Notes: generated by a model from the letters alone, not told the origin. A DNA stretch of 56,623 bases from Oleiharenicola sp. (GCA_025363455.1 JANYDW010000046.1:1-56623), one strand, 5' to 3'; counted from the stretch's first letter, positions 19,497 through 29,835 are shown. A program made the numbers and translations.

Positions 19497-20121
19497 CGGC
19501 GACGAGGGAGTGGTAACTCGGCGCGCGGGCTTGAAAGACGGTTTCCTGCTCGAGCGGCCACTGGGCGGGGGGCTCAAGCCGCCAAGTCTGTATGTTTGGG
19601 AACAAAGCGAAAACGGTGCGGAAATATTCGCCGTGATCCGTCCTAAAATAAACGCGGGCACCCTTCCCCATCCGGCTGGCGATTGTTTCGAAGAATGCTG
19701 GTTGCAGCAGACGGTTTTTGTGATGCCGCTTTTTCGGCCACGGGTCGGGAAACAAGACCCAGAGTTCGGTGAAGGTGACCCCGGCGGGCAGCGCATCAAT
19801 CAGTTCCCGGGCCTCTGCTTGGACAAAGTGGCAGTTTGAGAGCTTGGCGCGCTCGACCTTGCGCTTGGCGCGTCTGATCCGGTCGCTGATCAAGTCCACA
19901 CCGAGGCATAAGCGCTCCGGGAATTCCGCCGAGTACCGCGTGAGGAAATGTCCGTGGCCGCTGCCTATCTCCAGCGTGAGGGCGGCCGGGGCCGGGATGA
20001 GCGCGGCGAGCATGGCGCGCAACGCGGTCTGGCGTTGCGCGACGCGCGCGAGGAAATCGGGTTTGGGTCCCACGCGCCCTTTTAGGTGCGAGGGCGCAGC
20101 ATGGCGCAATCCCGAACGCAC
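19414..20121 (-). CDS. trmB: tRNA (guanine-N7-)-methyltransferase
   Basis: This 235-residue Rossmann-fold enzyme methylates G46 of tRNA with S-adenosylmethionine. It has the SAM motif LEIGSGHGHFL and the hallmark LFPDPWPKKRHHKNRL. The start at 20121 is GTG and uncertain, since GTG or TTG codons a little downstream are also possible. The C-terminus beyond SYHSLVAVRTS is a low-complexity tail that overlaps the opposite-strand small gene and is probably not conserved. The gene lies 16 bp after mnmG, and both products modify tRNA. Confidence 0.88.
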   Translation of the reverse strand: MRSGLRHAAPSHLKGRVGPKPDFLARVAQRQTALRAMLAALIPAPAALTLEIGSGHGHFLTRYSAEFPERLCLGVDLISDRIRRAKRKVERAKLSNCHFVQAEARELIDALPAGVTFTELWVLFPDPWPKKRHHKNRLLQPAFFETIASRMGKGARVYFRTDHGEYFRTVFALFPNIQTWRLEPPAQWPLEQETVFQARAPSYHSLVAVRTSSPARPAGAAVRVPSVPTDSTSSA

Positions 20122-20137
20122 GGGGCGACCAGACCGA

Positions 20138-22006
20138 TCAGACTTGGGCGTCCTTCCTCGCGGCGATGAGAACCATCAGTATGCTGATATCGACGGGATT
20201 CACGCCGCTGATCCGGCTAGCCTGGCCCAGGTTGACCGGGCGGTGTTGCTGGAGCTTGAGCGCGCTTTCGCGGCGCAGGCCGGGGATCTTGGCGTAATCG
20301 ATCGCATCCGGGATCCGGATCTTTTCGACGGATTTCAGTTTCTCGATCTGACGCTGCTCGCGCTCAAGATAACCCCGATAGCGAACGCGATAAAGCGTCT
20401 CTTCCCTGACTTCCTTGGACTGGGTCAGAAACTCCGGGGGCAAATCAGCTGGCGAGGGCGAACGGCGAATCGAATCGGCCCAGGTCCCGCCGTGGGACTT
20501 GGTATTCTCTAAGAACTCCTGCCAATGCCGAACCGCTTCAATTTTTACTCTGACACGATTTAAACGATTACTGGATAGTAAGTTACAATCTTTGGCGTGT
20601 TGAAACAAGCGAATTTCAGCGCTGCCGTGGTTAAAGAGCAACCGATGCTCGGCCCGGCTGGTGAACATGCGATAAGGTTCGGTCGTGCCCTTGGTCACCA
20701 AGTCATCGATGAGTACCCCGATATAGGCTTCATGCCGTTGGATGATCATGGGGGCTTCTCCCCTCACCTTGCGGGCGGCATTCACGCCCGCGATCAAGCC
20801 TTGGGCGGCGGCTTCCTCGTAGCCGGAAGTGCCGTTGATTTGGCCGGCGAGAAACAAATTCTCGACCTTGCGGGATTCGAGCGACGGAAACATCTGGGTC
20901 GGCGGGGCGAAGTCGTACTCCACCGCATAAGCCGGTCGCAGGAGAGTCGCCTGCTCCAAGCCGGGAATGCTGTGAACGAGATCGAGCTGAACGTCGAAAG
21001 GCAGGCTCGTGGACAGACCGTTGATGTAATATTCGTTGGTGTTTCGACCCTCGGGCTCGAGATAAAGCAGGTGACGGGGCTTGTCAGCAAAGCGCACAAA
21101 CTTGTCTTCAATGCTTGGACAATAGCGCGGCCCCACCCCGCTGATCTCGCCCGAATACATTGCCGACTTGTGCAGGTTCTCCCGGACGATCCGCTCGGAT
21201 TCAGGCGTAGTATGGGTCATCCAACATGAAACCTGCTCGCTGCCAGGCTTCCAGCCCATGCGCCGTTCACCCGTCCGTTCCACGTGGAACAGGTCCTCCC
21301 GATCCCGGGTGTCATGGAAAGCAAACAAGGTTGGCTCGAGGTCGCCTTTCTGCTCCTGCAGCCCGGTGAAATTGATGCTCCGCCCCAAGATGCGCGGCGG
21401 GGTTCCTGTCTTTAGACGCAGCAGCTCAATGCCGACCTCTAGCAGACTCCCTGAAAGGGTTTTGGCACTGAAGTCCCCCAACCTCCCCCCCTCGTTCTTG
21501 TTCTGGCCGATGTGCATGAGGCCACGCAAAAAGGTGCCCGTCGTGATCACCAAGGTGTGGCCAAGGAAATCGACGTCCAAGTTTGTCTGGCAGCCGATGA
21601 CCTTGCCCTCCTTGAAGATCAGGCCCGTTACCGTGGCCTGAAAGACCTGAAGGTTTGGCTGCAGCTCGAGTGTATGCTTCAGTCGGAACTGATAGGCTTT
21701 TTTGTCGCACTGGGCCCGCGGCGACTGGACGGCCGGACCCTTGGATTCGTTTAGCAGCCGGAACTGGATTCCGGTGACGTCCGTGTTGATCGCCATCTCC
21801 CCGCCCAAGGCATCGATTTCCCGGACGATCTGACCTTTGGCTTGGCCGCCGATCGCCGGGTTGCAGCTCATCTGGGCAATTGTATCGATATTGCCGGTCA
21901 AGAGCAGGGCGGAGGAGCCGGTTCGCGACGCTGCCAGACAGGCTTCCACTCCGGCATGCCCGGCCCCGCAAACGATCACGTCAAATGGAGTCTTATTGAA
22001 AATCAC
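20138..22006 (-). CDS. mnmG: tRNA uridine 5-carboxymethylaminomethyl modification enzyme MnmG
   Basis: This 622-residue flavoprotein works with MnmE to modify the wobble uridine of tRNAs. The FAD-binding [15 protein letters not shown] is at residues 12-26, and [19 protein letters not shown] and the C-terminal helical domain are conserved. The start is GTG 22006. It lies 43 bp downstream of mnmE on the same strand, so the two partner genes form an operon. Confidence 0.97.
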   Translation of the reverse strand: MIFNKTPFDVIVCGAGHAGVEACLAASRTGSSALLLTGNIDTIAQMSCNPAIGGQAKGQIVREIDALGGEMAINTDVTGIQFRLLNESKGPAVQSPRAQCDKKAYQFRLKHTLELQPNLQVFQATVTGLIFKEGKVIGCQTNLDVDFLGHTLVITTGTFLRGLMHIGQNKNEGGRLGDFSAKTLSGSLLEVGIELLRLKTGTPPRILGRSINFTGLQEQKGDLEPTLFAFHDTRDREDLFHVERTGERRMGWKPGSEQVSCWMTHTTPESERIVRENLHKSAMYSGEISGVGPRYCPSIEDKFVRFADKPRHLLYLEPEGRNTNEYYINGLSTSLPFDVQLDLVHSIPGLEQATLLRPAYAVEYDFAPPTQMFPSLESRKVENLFLAGQINGTSGYEEAAAQGLIAGVNAARKVRGEAPMIIQRHEAYIGVLIDDLVTKGTTEPYRMFTSRAEHRLLFNHGSAEIRLFQHAKDCNLLSSNRLNRVRVKIEAVRHWQEFLENTKSHGGTWADSIRRSPSPADLPPEFLTQSKEVREETLYRVRYRGYLEREQRQIEKLKSVEKIRIPDAIDYAKIPGLRRESALKLQQHRPVNLGQASRISGVNPVDISILMVLIAARKDAQV

Positions 22007-22049
22007 GACAATAGAGATTCCTTATCAAAATAAATATTTTGATATAGTA

Positions 22050-23402
22050 TCATTTTCCTATGCAGAACGAAGCAAAGAGTTGATCGAGCACTTTCTCGTG
22101 GTCGATCTTGCCCGAGATTTGACCAAAGGCGTCGAGCGCGGCGCGTAAGTCACTGGCCACTAGCTCTGTAGCAATGCTGGCACTCAGTTTCTGGTCGGCA
22201 GAATCCAAGCAACGATTAGCCTGTTCAAGCGCGTGAGCGTGGCGGGCGTTGATCACGACCAGTTCCTCGCCGCACTCGGCTTGGAAAGAATCCGCGAGTC
22301 TCGCAATTTCCACGTGGAACGGGGCAAACCCGGCGCCGGTAAGCGCCGAGACTTTCACGGCCGGAAAATTCTTCGGCGGCAAGTCCGCGCGGACCGTTGG
22401 CAGGTCGATCTTATTGAAGACAACGATGGTATTGGCGGAGGAAAGTCGCGCCGCGACGGACGCCGGCAACGAGGGCAGGGGACGCGTCGCATCGATTACC
22501 CAGAGGAAAAAATCCGCCTCAGCGGCCTGCTCAACCGTCTTGTCAATTCCGCGTTTCTCGAGGGAAGAAGGCGTTTCATTCAGCCCCGCTGTGTCGATCA
22601 AACGCAGCGCGTGAGATCCGACGAGTATGCGTTCCTCGAGGTAATCGCGCGTCGTGCCGGGCTCAGCGCTGACGAGTGCGCGCTCGCGTCCAACCAGGCG
22701 ATTGAGCAGGCTGCTCTTGCCGGCGTTGGGCTCGCCGAGGATCACCGTTTTGATGCCGTCGCGGAGTATCGCACCGTAATGACTGGTAGCGAGCAAGCGG
22801 CTCGTGTCCGCTTTCAGGCGCTCCAAGTCGCGTAACACTGACTGCCGGTCCTCCGCGGGAAGATCTTCATCAGGAAAATCTATATAGGCCTCAATCCGAG
22901 CCAAGATATTGATCAGCTGGGAGATAAGCGACTCCATTTGCCGACCGAGCGAACCTCGCAACTGCAGGTTGGCCGCGGCTAGTGCTCGCTCACTGCGGGC
23001 ATGGATCAAGTCCATCACGGCCTCGGCTTGGCTGAGGTCCATTCTGCCATGCAGGAAGGCGCGCTTGCTGAATTCACCCGCTTCGGCGGACCGGCAACCG
23101 CGCGCAAACAAGTCTTCGAGGATTTTTTGTGCAATGAACGGATTGCCGTGGCAGGAAATTTCCACCGTATCTTCGCCGGTGAAGGAATTCGGCCCGGCGA
23201 AAAACGTGAACAGCACGTCATCTACCAGGTTGCCAGCCGCATCCCTGTAGTCGGCGCGACGGGCAGAGCGGGGCGGGGGAGTCTCACCAAAAATTTCCTT
23301 CACCAGCGCCGCGACTTGCGCACCGCTCGCCCGCACGACCGCGATGGCGGAGGTGCCGGCCGGCGTGGCCAGCGCAGCGATGGTATCGGACAGGAACGAC
23401 AT
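22050..23402 (-). CDS. mnmE: tRNA modification GTPase MnmE
   Basis: The protein is 450 residues from ATG 23402 (MSFLSDTIAALATPAG). The N-terminal tetrahydrofolate-binding domain is followed by helices and an inserted G domain: GEPNAGKSS (G1), DTAGL (G3), NKIDLP (G4). The C-terminal CIGK motif, with the catalytic Cys region, is present as ASFCIGK. It acts with MnmG on tRNA wobble uridines. A longer reading frame extends upstream but has no support. Confidence 0.97.
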   Translation of the reverse strand: MSFLSDTIAALATPAGTSAIAVVRASGAQVAALVKEIFGETPPPRSARRADYRDAAGNLVDDVLFTFFAGPNSFTGEDTVEISCHGNPFIAQKILEDLFARGCRSAEAGEFSKRAFLHGRMDLSQAEAVMDLIHARSERALAAANLQLRGSLGRQMESLISQLINILARIEAYIDFPDEDLPAEDRQSVLRDLERLKADTSRLLATSHYGAILRDGIKTVILGEPNAGKSSLLNRLVGRERALVSAEPGTTRDYLEERILVGSHALRLIDTAGLNETPSSLEKRGIDKTVEQAAEADFFLWVIDATRPLPSLPASVAARLSSANTIVVFNKIDLPTVRADLPPKNFPAVKVSALTGAGFAPFHVEIARLADSFQAECGEELVVINARHAHALEQANRCLDSADQKLSASIATELVASDLRAALDAFGQISGKIDHEKVLDQLFASFCIGK

Positions 23403-23472
23403 CGCCCCACGCAAGCGAACGCGATGCTGATGGCAAAAGGGAAAATCGCCTACGCGACGCGCGGCGCAAGCC

Positions 23473-24114
23473 ATGCGCACGGTTGACCAAGTCGGGCGCA
23501 GCAGGTCTACCGCCGCTCTGCGAGACTGGAGCATGCAGCTGCCCGACCCGATGCGCCTGTTCCAAGAGTGGTTCGCCGAGGCCTGCGATCGCGAGAAAAG
23601 CGATGCCACGGCCATGGCGCTGGCCACGGCCGACTCCAGCGGCCGGCCGTCGGTCCGCATGGTGTTGCTCAAACAGGCGGACGCGCGTGGTTTTGTTTTC
23701 TACACCAACCTGGCGAGCCCGAAGGCGGAGGACCTGCGCGCCAACCCGCGCGCCGAATTGTGCCTGCAGTGGCCCGCACTCGAGCGGCAGGTGCGCATTG
23801 CGGGCCCGGTGGAAAATGTCAGAGCGGAAGAAGCCGACGCCTACTTTGCCACGCGCCCGCGGCTGAGCCAGATCGGCGCGTGGGCCTCGCACCAGTCGCA
23901 GCCCATGAACGGCCGCTCCGCCCTGGAGCAGGCGGTAGCCATCGCGGCGATCCGCTTCGGGGTGAAGACGGTGCCGCGTCCATTGTTCTGGTCGGGGTTT
24001 CGCGTGGTACCGCAGCAGATCGAATTTTGGCACCAGCAACCTTTCCGCCATCACGACCGGCAACGCTTCACGCGGAGCGGTACCGCGTGGCGCCACGAGT
24101 GGCTGTTTCCGTGA
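23473..24114 (+). CDS. pdxH: Pyridoxamine 5'-phosphate oxidase
   Basis: This 213-residue FMN enzyme oxidises pyridoxine or pyridoxamine 5'-phosphate to pyridoxal phosphate, the last step of vitamin B6 synthesis and salvage. The FMN-binding part [19 protein letters not shown] and the C-terminal [13 protein letters not shown] with HDRQRF are typical. The ATG at 23473 keeps the short N-terminal helix expected in the family. It is divergent from mnmE with a 70-bp gap. Confidence 0.94.
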   Translation: MRTVDQVGRSRSTAALRDWSMQLPDPMRLFQEWFAEACDREKSDATAMALATADSSGRPSVRMVLLKQADARGFVFYTNLASPKAEDLRANPRAELCLQWPALERQVRIAGPVENVRAEEADAYFATRPRLSQIGAWASHQSQPMNGRSALEQAVAIAAIRFGVKTVPRPLFWSGFRVVPQQIEFWHQQPFRHHDRQRFTRSGTAWRHEWLFP

Positions 24115-24131
24115 GAGATTTTCCCGCTCCG

Positions 24132-24210
24132 TCATCCTGGGGGTAGGGCAGGATCCAAGGGAAAGGACGAAGCGCCAACCGCGTGGGTCCTTCGCTTCGC
24201 CCGGGATGAA
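24132..24210. repeat. CATCCTGGG/CATTCTGAG-family inverted repeat
   Basis: GTCATCCTGGG at the left and CCCGGGATGA at the right form the ends of a 79-bp imperfect palindrome, with internal GGATCC and TTCGCTTCG-type pieces. It sits between the convergent pdxH and recA genes. Related copies are at 11766-11806, 43149-43222 and 47961-48063. Confidence 0.6.
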
Positions 24211-24221
24211 AATCTGGACAA

Positions 24222-24252
24222 TAAAAAGCCCGCGCACTTGCGGGCGCGGGCT
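24222..24252 (-). terminator. Rho-independent terminator of recA
   Basis: AGCCCGCGC (24227-24235) and GCGCGGGCT (24244-24252) form a perfect 9-bp stem with an 8-base loop. On the minus strand it is followed by a T-run. It lies 26 bp after the recA stop. Confidence 0.85.
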
Positions 24253-24278
24253 GAAGTCCAAAAGAAATTCAGCAGTGC

Positions 24279-25361
<1,083 letters not shown>

Positions 25362-25391
25362 GGGAACTGTTATGTTGGGTTGTTGGGCCCA

Positions 25392-25424
25392 TTTATACCG
25401 CAGGGGAATGACAACGGTATGTCA
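25392..25424 (-). promoter_or_regulatory. Candidate recA promoter and SOS-type operator
   Basis: On the minus strand TATAAA (25392-25397) is a good -10. Upstream of it the inverted repeat TGACA-N6-TGTCA (25409-25424) covers the -35 zone, where a LexA-like repressor would block RNA polymerase. As I recall, the described verrucomicrobial LexA motif is different, so the operator is only a candidate. Confidence 0.4.
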
Positions 25425-25472
25425 GGAGACATTTGCCCGGCCCGCACGGCGGGCAAGGACGGAGTGAGATTA

Positions 25473-25568
25473 AAGGGCTGAAAGCTGAAGGACAGAAGGG
25501 CTGGGCAGCCTCAACATGGCAACTACCCGTGGTCCGAACCTTCAGCCGTTCAGCCTTTCCGCCTTTCA
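25473..25568. repeat. GCTGAARR inverted-arm element 6 (after the DUF486 gene)
   Basis: The left arm (25473-25505) has GCTGAAA GCTGAAGG ACAGAAGG GCTG. The right arm (25549-25568) has CTTCAGCC GTTCAGCC TTTC and overlaps the stop codon of the DUF486 gene. The loop is about 43 bp. It lies upstream of the recA promoter. Confidence 0.7.
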
Positions 25569-25922
25569 AATCGTTGGAGCAACCGCCGGCTTGTTGAAAC
25601 CGAAGGCGAACCACACGGCCAGCGCGAGGCAGGTCAGGCTCAGGGCGTAGTTCCACTTGAGTTTCTCGCCCAGCACGAACCAGGCAAAGCCGACGAACAC
25701 CACGAGTGTGATGATCTCCTGGATGATTTTGAGCTCGTAGCCGGTGAACCGGCCATAGCCCATCCGGTTGGCCGGCACCATCAGGCAGTATTCAAAAAAG
25801 GCGACACCCCAGGAGAACAGGATGGCGACCCAGAGCGGCTTGTCGTTCGCGTGCTTCAAATGCCCGTACCAGGCATAGGTCATGAAAACGTTCGAGGCAC
25901 AGAGGAGGAGGATGGTGCGCAT
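25566..25922 (-). CDS. DUF486 family membrane protein
   Basis: This 118-residue protein has four membrane segments and the family features MTYAWYGHLKH near the start and YELKIIQEIITLVVFVGFAW in the middle. DUF486 proteins resemble one half of a drug/metabolite-type transporter and probably work as dimers. The substrate is unknown. The stop codon is inside the arm of a repeat element, so the last residues (NKPAVAPTI) could have been altered by it. Confidence 0.8.
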   Translation of the reverse strand: MRTILLLCASNVFMTYAWYGHLKHANDKPLWVAILFSWGVAFFEYCLMVPANRMGYGRFTGYELKIIQEIITLVVFVGFAWFVLGEKLKWNYALSLTCLALAVWFAFGFNKPAVAPTI

Positions 25923-25984
25923 GAGGGCGGAAGCATGCGCAGCGCAGGGTCTAGGCCAAGCGGGAAGCTTTCGCTGCTTCCGCC

Positions 25985-26117
25985 GGGAGGCTGGAGGCAG
26001 GAGACGGGAGGCCGGCCAAAACTACAGGTATCCGCCGTGTTGCACACGGCCCTCCAGCGCACAGGCGCAACTTTCGCGCAGCCGATGTGCAGACCTGTCT
26101 CCGGCCTCCGGTCTCCG
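25985..26117. repeat. GGAGRCN heptamer inverted-arm element
   Basis: The left arm (25985-26016) is tandem heptamers GGAGGCT GGAGGCA GGAGACG GGAGGCC. The right arm (26092-26117) has the complement words TGTCTCC GGCCTCC GGTCTCC. The loop is about 75 bp. On the minus strand it starts 5 bp after the stop of the DUF2891 gene. The design is like that of the GCTGAARR elements, but the word differs in sequence and in period. Confidence 0.65.
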
Positions 26118-26122
26118 AACGA

Positions 26123-27136
26123 TTATTCCGTCAGCGCATACACGGCGAACGACGTCAGCCAGTGGGCGCGGTTGAAATCGTTGACGTCGATCATGGGCAA
26201 GGCGGCCTCTAAATGGCGGTTGGAGGCCTCGCGGGCGCGTTCCTGCCGGGGATCGGATTGGGCGAGCGAGAGGGCGAGGCGGCGCCAGCACCAGGCCCGG
26301 TTCAGGTTCAGCCCGATGAGGTGGGCGATCTTGGGGTCCGAGGGATTGCTGACGCGGACCGGGGTGAAGAGCTTGACCGGCTCCCCAGTGTGGAGATTCG
26401 GCAAAAAGCGGCTCAGCCAGCGGCTGAAATTGTCAGGTGGCAGCACGGCCGCCATTACCTCGGCCTCGGTCAGGGCGGGCGATAGGAAATCCTCCCCCGA
26501 GGGTTCCCAGCGCGCACCATAGTCGGTATCATGCCCGAACCAGTAGGCCATGCGGCTCGTGCAAAAAAGTTTCAGCTCCTGGTCGTCGGCGACGCGCGCA
26601 TAGTCGAGAGCAAGTTTGACGGCAAAGGCCGTATTGTTGTGCACCCCGTGCCGGACCGGATGGTTGAGGGCGGGCAGGTAGGCGAGAAGGCCCGCTCGCA
26701 TCACCGCGACCAAGGGCGCCAAATTCCGTGCCAGGGCTGTATCGTAGCGGAACAGTTCTTCCGCCAACTTGAGCAGCCAGGCCCAGCCGTAAGGGCGCTC
26801 GAAAAATCCGCGGCCCGGCTCACGGAAATAGGCGGCTTCCACCGCAATCTTCTCGGCCGACAGATTCTCATGGAGGAGGAGGTCGATCTCGGCCCGTTCC
26901 GGTAACTCGGGGAAGAGCCGGGCCAGCCGGGCCAGCATGCAATGCTGGTGCACACAGGAGTGCCAGTCATAGCTGCCATAAAACGCCGGATGCAGCTCGC
27001 GCGGGGTGCGCGCGTCGGTGGCGTCGTTCAGCGGATGAGTCAGCAGGTGCGGGTAATCGCGGCGGACGTTGGCCAGGCCCAGCCGGGCGAACTCGGAGGC
27101 TTGGCTGGGGAAAAGAGTGGGGAAAGTGGTGGGCAC
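26123..27136 (-). CDS. DUF2891 family protein
   Basis: The protein is about 337 residues if GTG 27136 (VPTTFPTLFPSQAS) is used. An in-frame start about 50 codons upstream runs back over the divergent glutaredoxin gene and looks wrong. The conserved DUF2891 core is clear: HPAFYGSYDWHSCVHQH, ERPYGWAWLLKLAEEL, DYGARWEPSGEDFLSP. The His/Trp-rich motif suggests an alpha/alpha-barrel enzyme related to glycoside-processing folds, but no activity is established. It is divergent from glutaredoxin. Confidence 0.78.
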   Translation of the reverse strand: MPTTFPTLFPSQASEFARLGLANVRRDYPHLLTHPLNDATDARTPRELHPAFYGSYDWHSCVHQHCMLARLARLFPELPERAEIDLLLHENLSAEKIAVEAAYFREPGRGFFERPYGWAWLLKLAEELFRYDTALARNLAPLVAVMRAGLLAYLPALNHPVRHGVHNNTAFAVKLALDYARVADDQELKLFCTSRMAYWFGHDTDYGARWEPSGEDFLSPALTEAEVMAAVLPPDNFSRWLSRFLPNLHTGEPVKLFTPVRVSNPSDPKIAHLIGLNLNRAWCWRRLALSLAQSDPRQERAREASNRHLEAALPMIDVNDFNRAHWLTSFAVYALTE

Positions 27137-27223
27137 GGACAGACAGACTAAACGAGATGAAAGTTTAAGTTGAAGAAGAAACCCTGCCGCATAAGGTGTG
27201 CCGATCTTAACTTTCTGCCTACC

Positions 27224-27559
27224 ATGAAAATCAAAGCCTATCTCAAGCCGTCCTGCGGCTGGTCCAACGGAGTCCGAGCCATCATGCGCAAGCACGGCTT
27301 GGAATACGAGGACATCGACATCATCAACAACCGCGCCAACTACGAAGAGATGGTGCGGAAGTCCGCCCAGCCGCTCTCACCCTGTGTCGAGATCGATGGG
27401 GTGATGCTGGCCGACATTTCAGGCGAGGAGGTCGAGAACTACATGCTCGCCAACAACCTGGTGAAAGCGAGCGGCACCGCCGTGGCGGTCGCCACCAACG
27501 CCGGCTGTTCCGACGAGGAGCACGCTCGCCAGCAGGCCAAGCCCGTGCGGTTCTTCTGA
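27224..27559 (+). CDS. Glutaredoxin-like protein, CGWS active site
   Basis: The protein is 111 residues from ATG 27224. The thioredoxin fold begins with MKIKAYLKPSCGWSNG, giving a monothiol-like active site with Cys11 and Ser14. QPLSPCVEIDG contains the conserved cis-Pro region. The C-terminal tail (CSDEEHARQQAKPVRFF) is an extension beyond the usual 80 residues and carries another Cys. It may reduce disulfides or carry iron-sulfur clusters. A terminator follows. Confidence 0.8.
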   Translation: MKIKAYLKPSCGWSNGVRAIMRKHGLEYEDIDIINNRANYEEMVRKSAQPLSPCVEIDGVMLADISGEEVENYMLANNLVKASGTAVAVATNAGCSDEEHARQQAKPVRFF

Positions 27560-27587
27560 TTCGGGCTGAAGGTACTGCTCTGGATCA

Positions 27588-27616
27588 AGCCGGACCCGTC
27601 GCGGTCCGGCTTTTTT
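27588..27616 (+). terminator. Rho-independent terminator after glutaredoxin
   Basis: AGCCGGACC (27588-27596) and GGTCCGGCT (27603-27611) form a perfect 9-bp stem with a 6-base loop followed by a T-run. Confidence 0.88.
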
Positions 27617-27666
27617 GCGGGCGCAGGTCCGCGCACCGGCTCAGCCCGGATCATGCAGATAACACA

Positions 27667-27739
27667 GGTGGAACCGGGCCTCCGGACCGGTTTTTCCCGG
27701 TGCACTTTTGCCCAACCCGTCCGGAGGCCGGTTTCCACC
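27667..27739. repeat. GGTGGAACC...GGTTTCCACC palindromic repeat, copy a
   Basis: The arms start GGTGGAACCGGGCCTCCGGA and end CCGGAGGCCGGTTTCCACC, with a loop containing TTTTTCCCGGTGCACTTTTG. It is the same family as 29211-29284 and 52287-52359. It lies between a forward gene and a reverse gene. The rest of this 257-bp gap holds only the glutaredoxin terminator. Confidence 0.8.
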
Positions 27740-27816
27740 ATTCGATGCCCGCAACTTCAGAGAGTGCGACAGGCGTCGGTATGGAAACCGACTCCCATCC
27801 ATGGCATGAGGCCGCC

Positions 27817-28638
27817 TCAGCTTCCGGTGAGCGCGGCCTTTTCGTCTTCGAGAGCATTGTTGATATCGGTGCGTCGGACATTGAACTTGGCTCGTAGCTC
27901 ATCGAGTTCGGTTTCCAGCGTGCCTCTGGCCGCGTCCCGGACGGCGGAGAGCTTGATAAAATCGGGATCAGCCATGGGATTATAGACGGCGGCGGCACCC
28001 TTGTCCATTTGCTCCACGAGGTGGCGGGTCGTCAGGGCGGTGATGTCGCGTTCGGCGGCATTCATCTTGGTGGTGTGCTTGAAGCGGAGTTTGGCCGCCT
28101 CGGTTTCCTGCTCCAGATCCAGATTGTCGAGCTGCTCCTGGTATTTGGCACTGAGCTCAGCCGTTTTCACGGCTAGGGTGCGCTGCTTGGCGGCGTCCTC
28201 CCCCTCGATTTGTTGCGCCTCAAGTTTGGCGCGCTCGAGGCTGTATTTGCGATTGACGGCCTTGCGATCACGATTGAACCGGGTGGTGATTTCCGCCCCG
28301 AGCTGATTCTGGATGAGATTGCTGACCTCATCCTGAGCAAACTTGGATTCGGCCAGTTTGGCCGTATCCATCGCGCGCATTTTGCCCGTGGCCACCACGG
28401 CCGCCGTGCTGACGCCGGTCGCGGTCGCGAGGTCGCGCTGGATCTTGGCGAGTTCGTCGCGTTCGCGCGCGCGCAGTTTGATCCGCTCCTGCTCCTCGGC
28501 CTGGTCGACTTTCTGCAGTTCGCGGCTTTCGCGTCGCTCGATATCCTTTTGCTGACGTTCAAGCGCGGCCGGATCGGTCTGCGCGAGCCCGCCGGCCGCG
28601 AGCAGGAGAAACAAGGGGATGAATTTGGGGAAACGCAT
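27817..28638 (-). CDS. Exported coiled-coil protein, hypothetical
   Basis: This 273-residue protein has a signal peptide (FIPLFLLLAAGGLAQ) followed by long charged heptad-like helices (ERQQKDIERRESRELQKV, KLEAQQIEGEDAAKQ) over most of its length. No catalytic domain is recognised. It probably sits in the periplasm, or is attached to an envelope structure. The neighbours give no clue. A distant relation to OmpH/Skp-like coiled coils is possible but not shown. Confidence 0.65.
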   Translation of the reverse strand: MRFPKFIPLFLLLAAGGLAQTDPAALERQQKDIERRESRELQKVDQAEEQERIKLRARERDELAKIQRDLATATGVSTAAVVATGKMRAMDTAKLAESKFAQDEVSNLIQNQLGAEITTRFNRDRKAVNRKYSLERAKLEAQQIEGEDAAKQRTLAVKTAELSAKYQEQLDNLDLEQETEAAKLRFKHTTKMNAAERDITALTTRHLVEQMDKGAAAVYNPMADPDFIKLSAVRDAARGTLETELDELRAKFNVRRTDINNALEDEKAALTGS

Positions 28639-28726
28639 GGTGACGAAAAAATATACGACGGCCTCCTCTTGGCGAGCTTCGTCGCGCTTGCCAGCGGGTT
28701 AAATCCACCTTGGGCTGGCGGCTGCC

Positions 28727-29188
28727 ATGCCCTCGAAACCGATCTCCGGCTGCTCCGGCGAAGTGCTGACCAGCCTTCCGTCGGCCTACACGCCGCATGC
28801 CGGCACGGGCCTGCTGCACCTGCCGCGGTTTCTGGCGAAGTGCCGCTACGTGAAGGCCCACGGCGCGTTGCCGGCGAGCTACGCCAAGAATTACAAGCGC
28901 GGGATGGATCGCTTCCTCTGCCTGCACCTCGGCATCGATCCGGCTGCCGTCGAAAAAATCGTGCACGAGTCGGCCACGGACGACGAGATCGAGGTGAAAT
29001 TGAAAGCCCTGCTCCCGGCCGACGTCTGCGCGGCGAAGTGGAACCGCGACTATGTGCAGAAAGGCATGACCCCGAGTGGGCGCGAATTTCTGAAAGAAGC
29101 GCTGACTAACATGGGCTGCGCCGACCGGGTGGACCAGATCGTCAGCGTGGTGGATTTGATTGAATTTGACGAAGGCCGGATCGAGTAA
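28727..29188 (+). CDS. DUF5069 family protein (copy 1)
   Basis: This 153-residue protein is of a family without known function. It shares with the two copies at 45646-46632 the layout Y..H.G.GLLHLPRFLAKCRYVKA, a middle DRFLCLHLGIDPAAVEKIV segment and a final DQIVSVVDLIEFDEGRI. It is the most diverged of the three. The start at 28727 follows a C-rich leader. Its gene stands alone between two reverse-strand genes. Confidence 0.75.
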   Translation: MPSKPISGCSGEVLTSLPSAYTPHAGTGLLHLPRFLAKCRYVKAHGALPASYAKNYKRGMDRFLCLHLGIDPAAVEKIVHESATDDEIEVKLKALLPADVCAAKWNRDYVQKGMTPSGREFLKEALTNMGCADRVDQIVSVVDLIEFDEGRIE

Positions 29189-29210
29189 GCGCGACCGGTC
29201 AGGACAGAAA

Positions 29211-29284
29211 GGTGGGACCTGGCCTCTGCACGGGTTGCCCGGTGCTTACAGCAAAAAAAACGCGTCCGGAGGCCGCGTTCCACC
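29211..29284. repeat. GGTGGGACC...CGTTCCACC palindromic repeat, copy b
   Basis: It begins GGTGGGACCTGGCCTCTGCA and ends GTCCGGAGGCCGCGTTCCACC, with an A-run in the loop. It sits between convergent genes. Confidence 0.78.
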
Positions 29285-29307
29285 CAAGTAATTACCTGAG
29301 CCAGTCA

Positions 29308-29835
29308 TCAGTGGCGCGCGCCGAACGGGGCCGCGCTTTCCGGGGTGGGTTTGGGCTTGCGTGGCAGCCAGCGCGGCACGACGCGCTGGTAATCTTCGTA
29401 CATCGCGCCGAACTTCGCGCGCAGCGCGGCTTCCTCGTAGCCCACCACAAACAGCTGGAAGAGGCAGAGGAGGCAGATCAAGTAGACCAAAATGTGGCCG
29501 GAGCGATGGAACCAGGCCTCGCTGGCGACCAGGATCAGGATGCCCAGGTACATTGGGTTGCGCACCCATTTGTAGAGGCCGCGCCAGACGAGTTTTTTTG
29601 GCGGGTCGAAGGGGGCCGGCGTACCCTGGCCGCGGGTGGCGAAAAGCCACAGGCAGTGGAGATAGATCACCGCGCCGACGGCAAACAGTGCGCCGGCCGC
29701 CAAGTGGGTCCATCCCGGCACCTCTGGCCACTGCGCCCGGCGCTCAAACCAGCGCAAGGGCGCCCAGCCGACGACGAAGCCGGGTACAAGCAGCGTGAAA
29801 AGCAGGTTCTTGCACCACAGCCAGAGGATTTTCAT
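29308..29835 (-). CDS. Isoprenylcysteine carboxyl methyltransferase-like membrane protein
   Basis: This 175-residue membrane protein has about four helices and the SAM-binding signature of the ICMT/PEMT-like family: YKWVRNPMYLGILILV and EEAALRAKFGAMYEDYQRVV with PRW. Bacterial members methylate unknown lipids or small substrates. The substrate is not predictable. The length is typical. Confidence 0.78.
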   Translation of the reverse strand: MKILWLWCKNLLFTLLVPGFVVGWAPLRWFERRAQWPEVPGWTHLAAGALFAVGAVIYLHCLWLFATRGQGTPAPFDPPKKLVWRGLYKWVRNPMYLGILILVASEAWFHRSGHILVYLICLLCLFQLFVVGYEEAALRAKFGAMYEDYQRVVPRWLPRKPKPTPESAAPFGARH

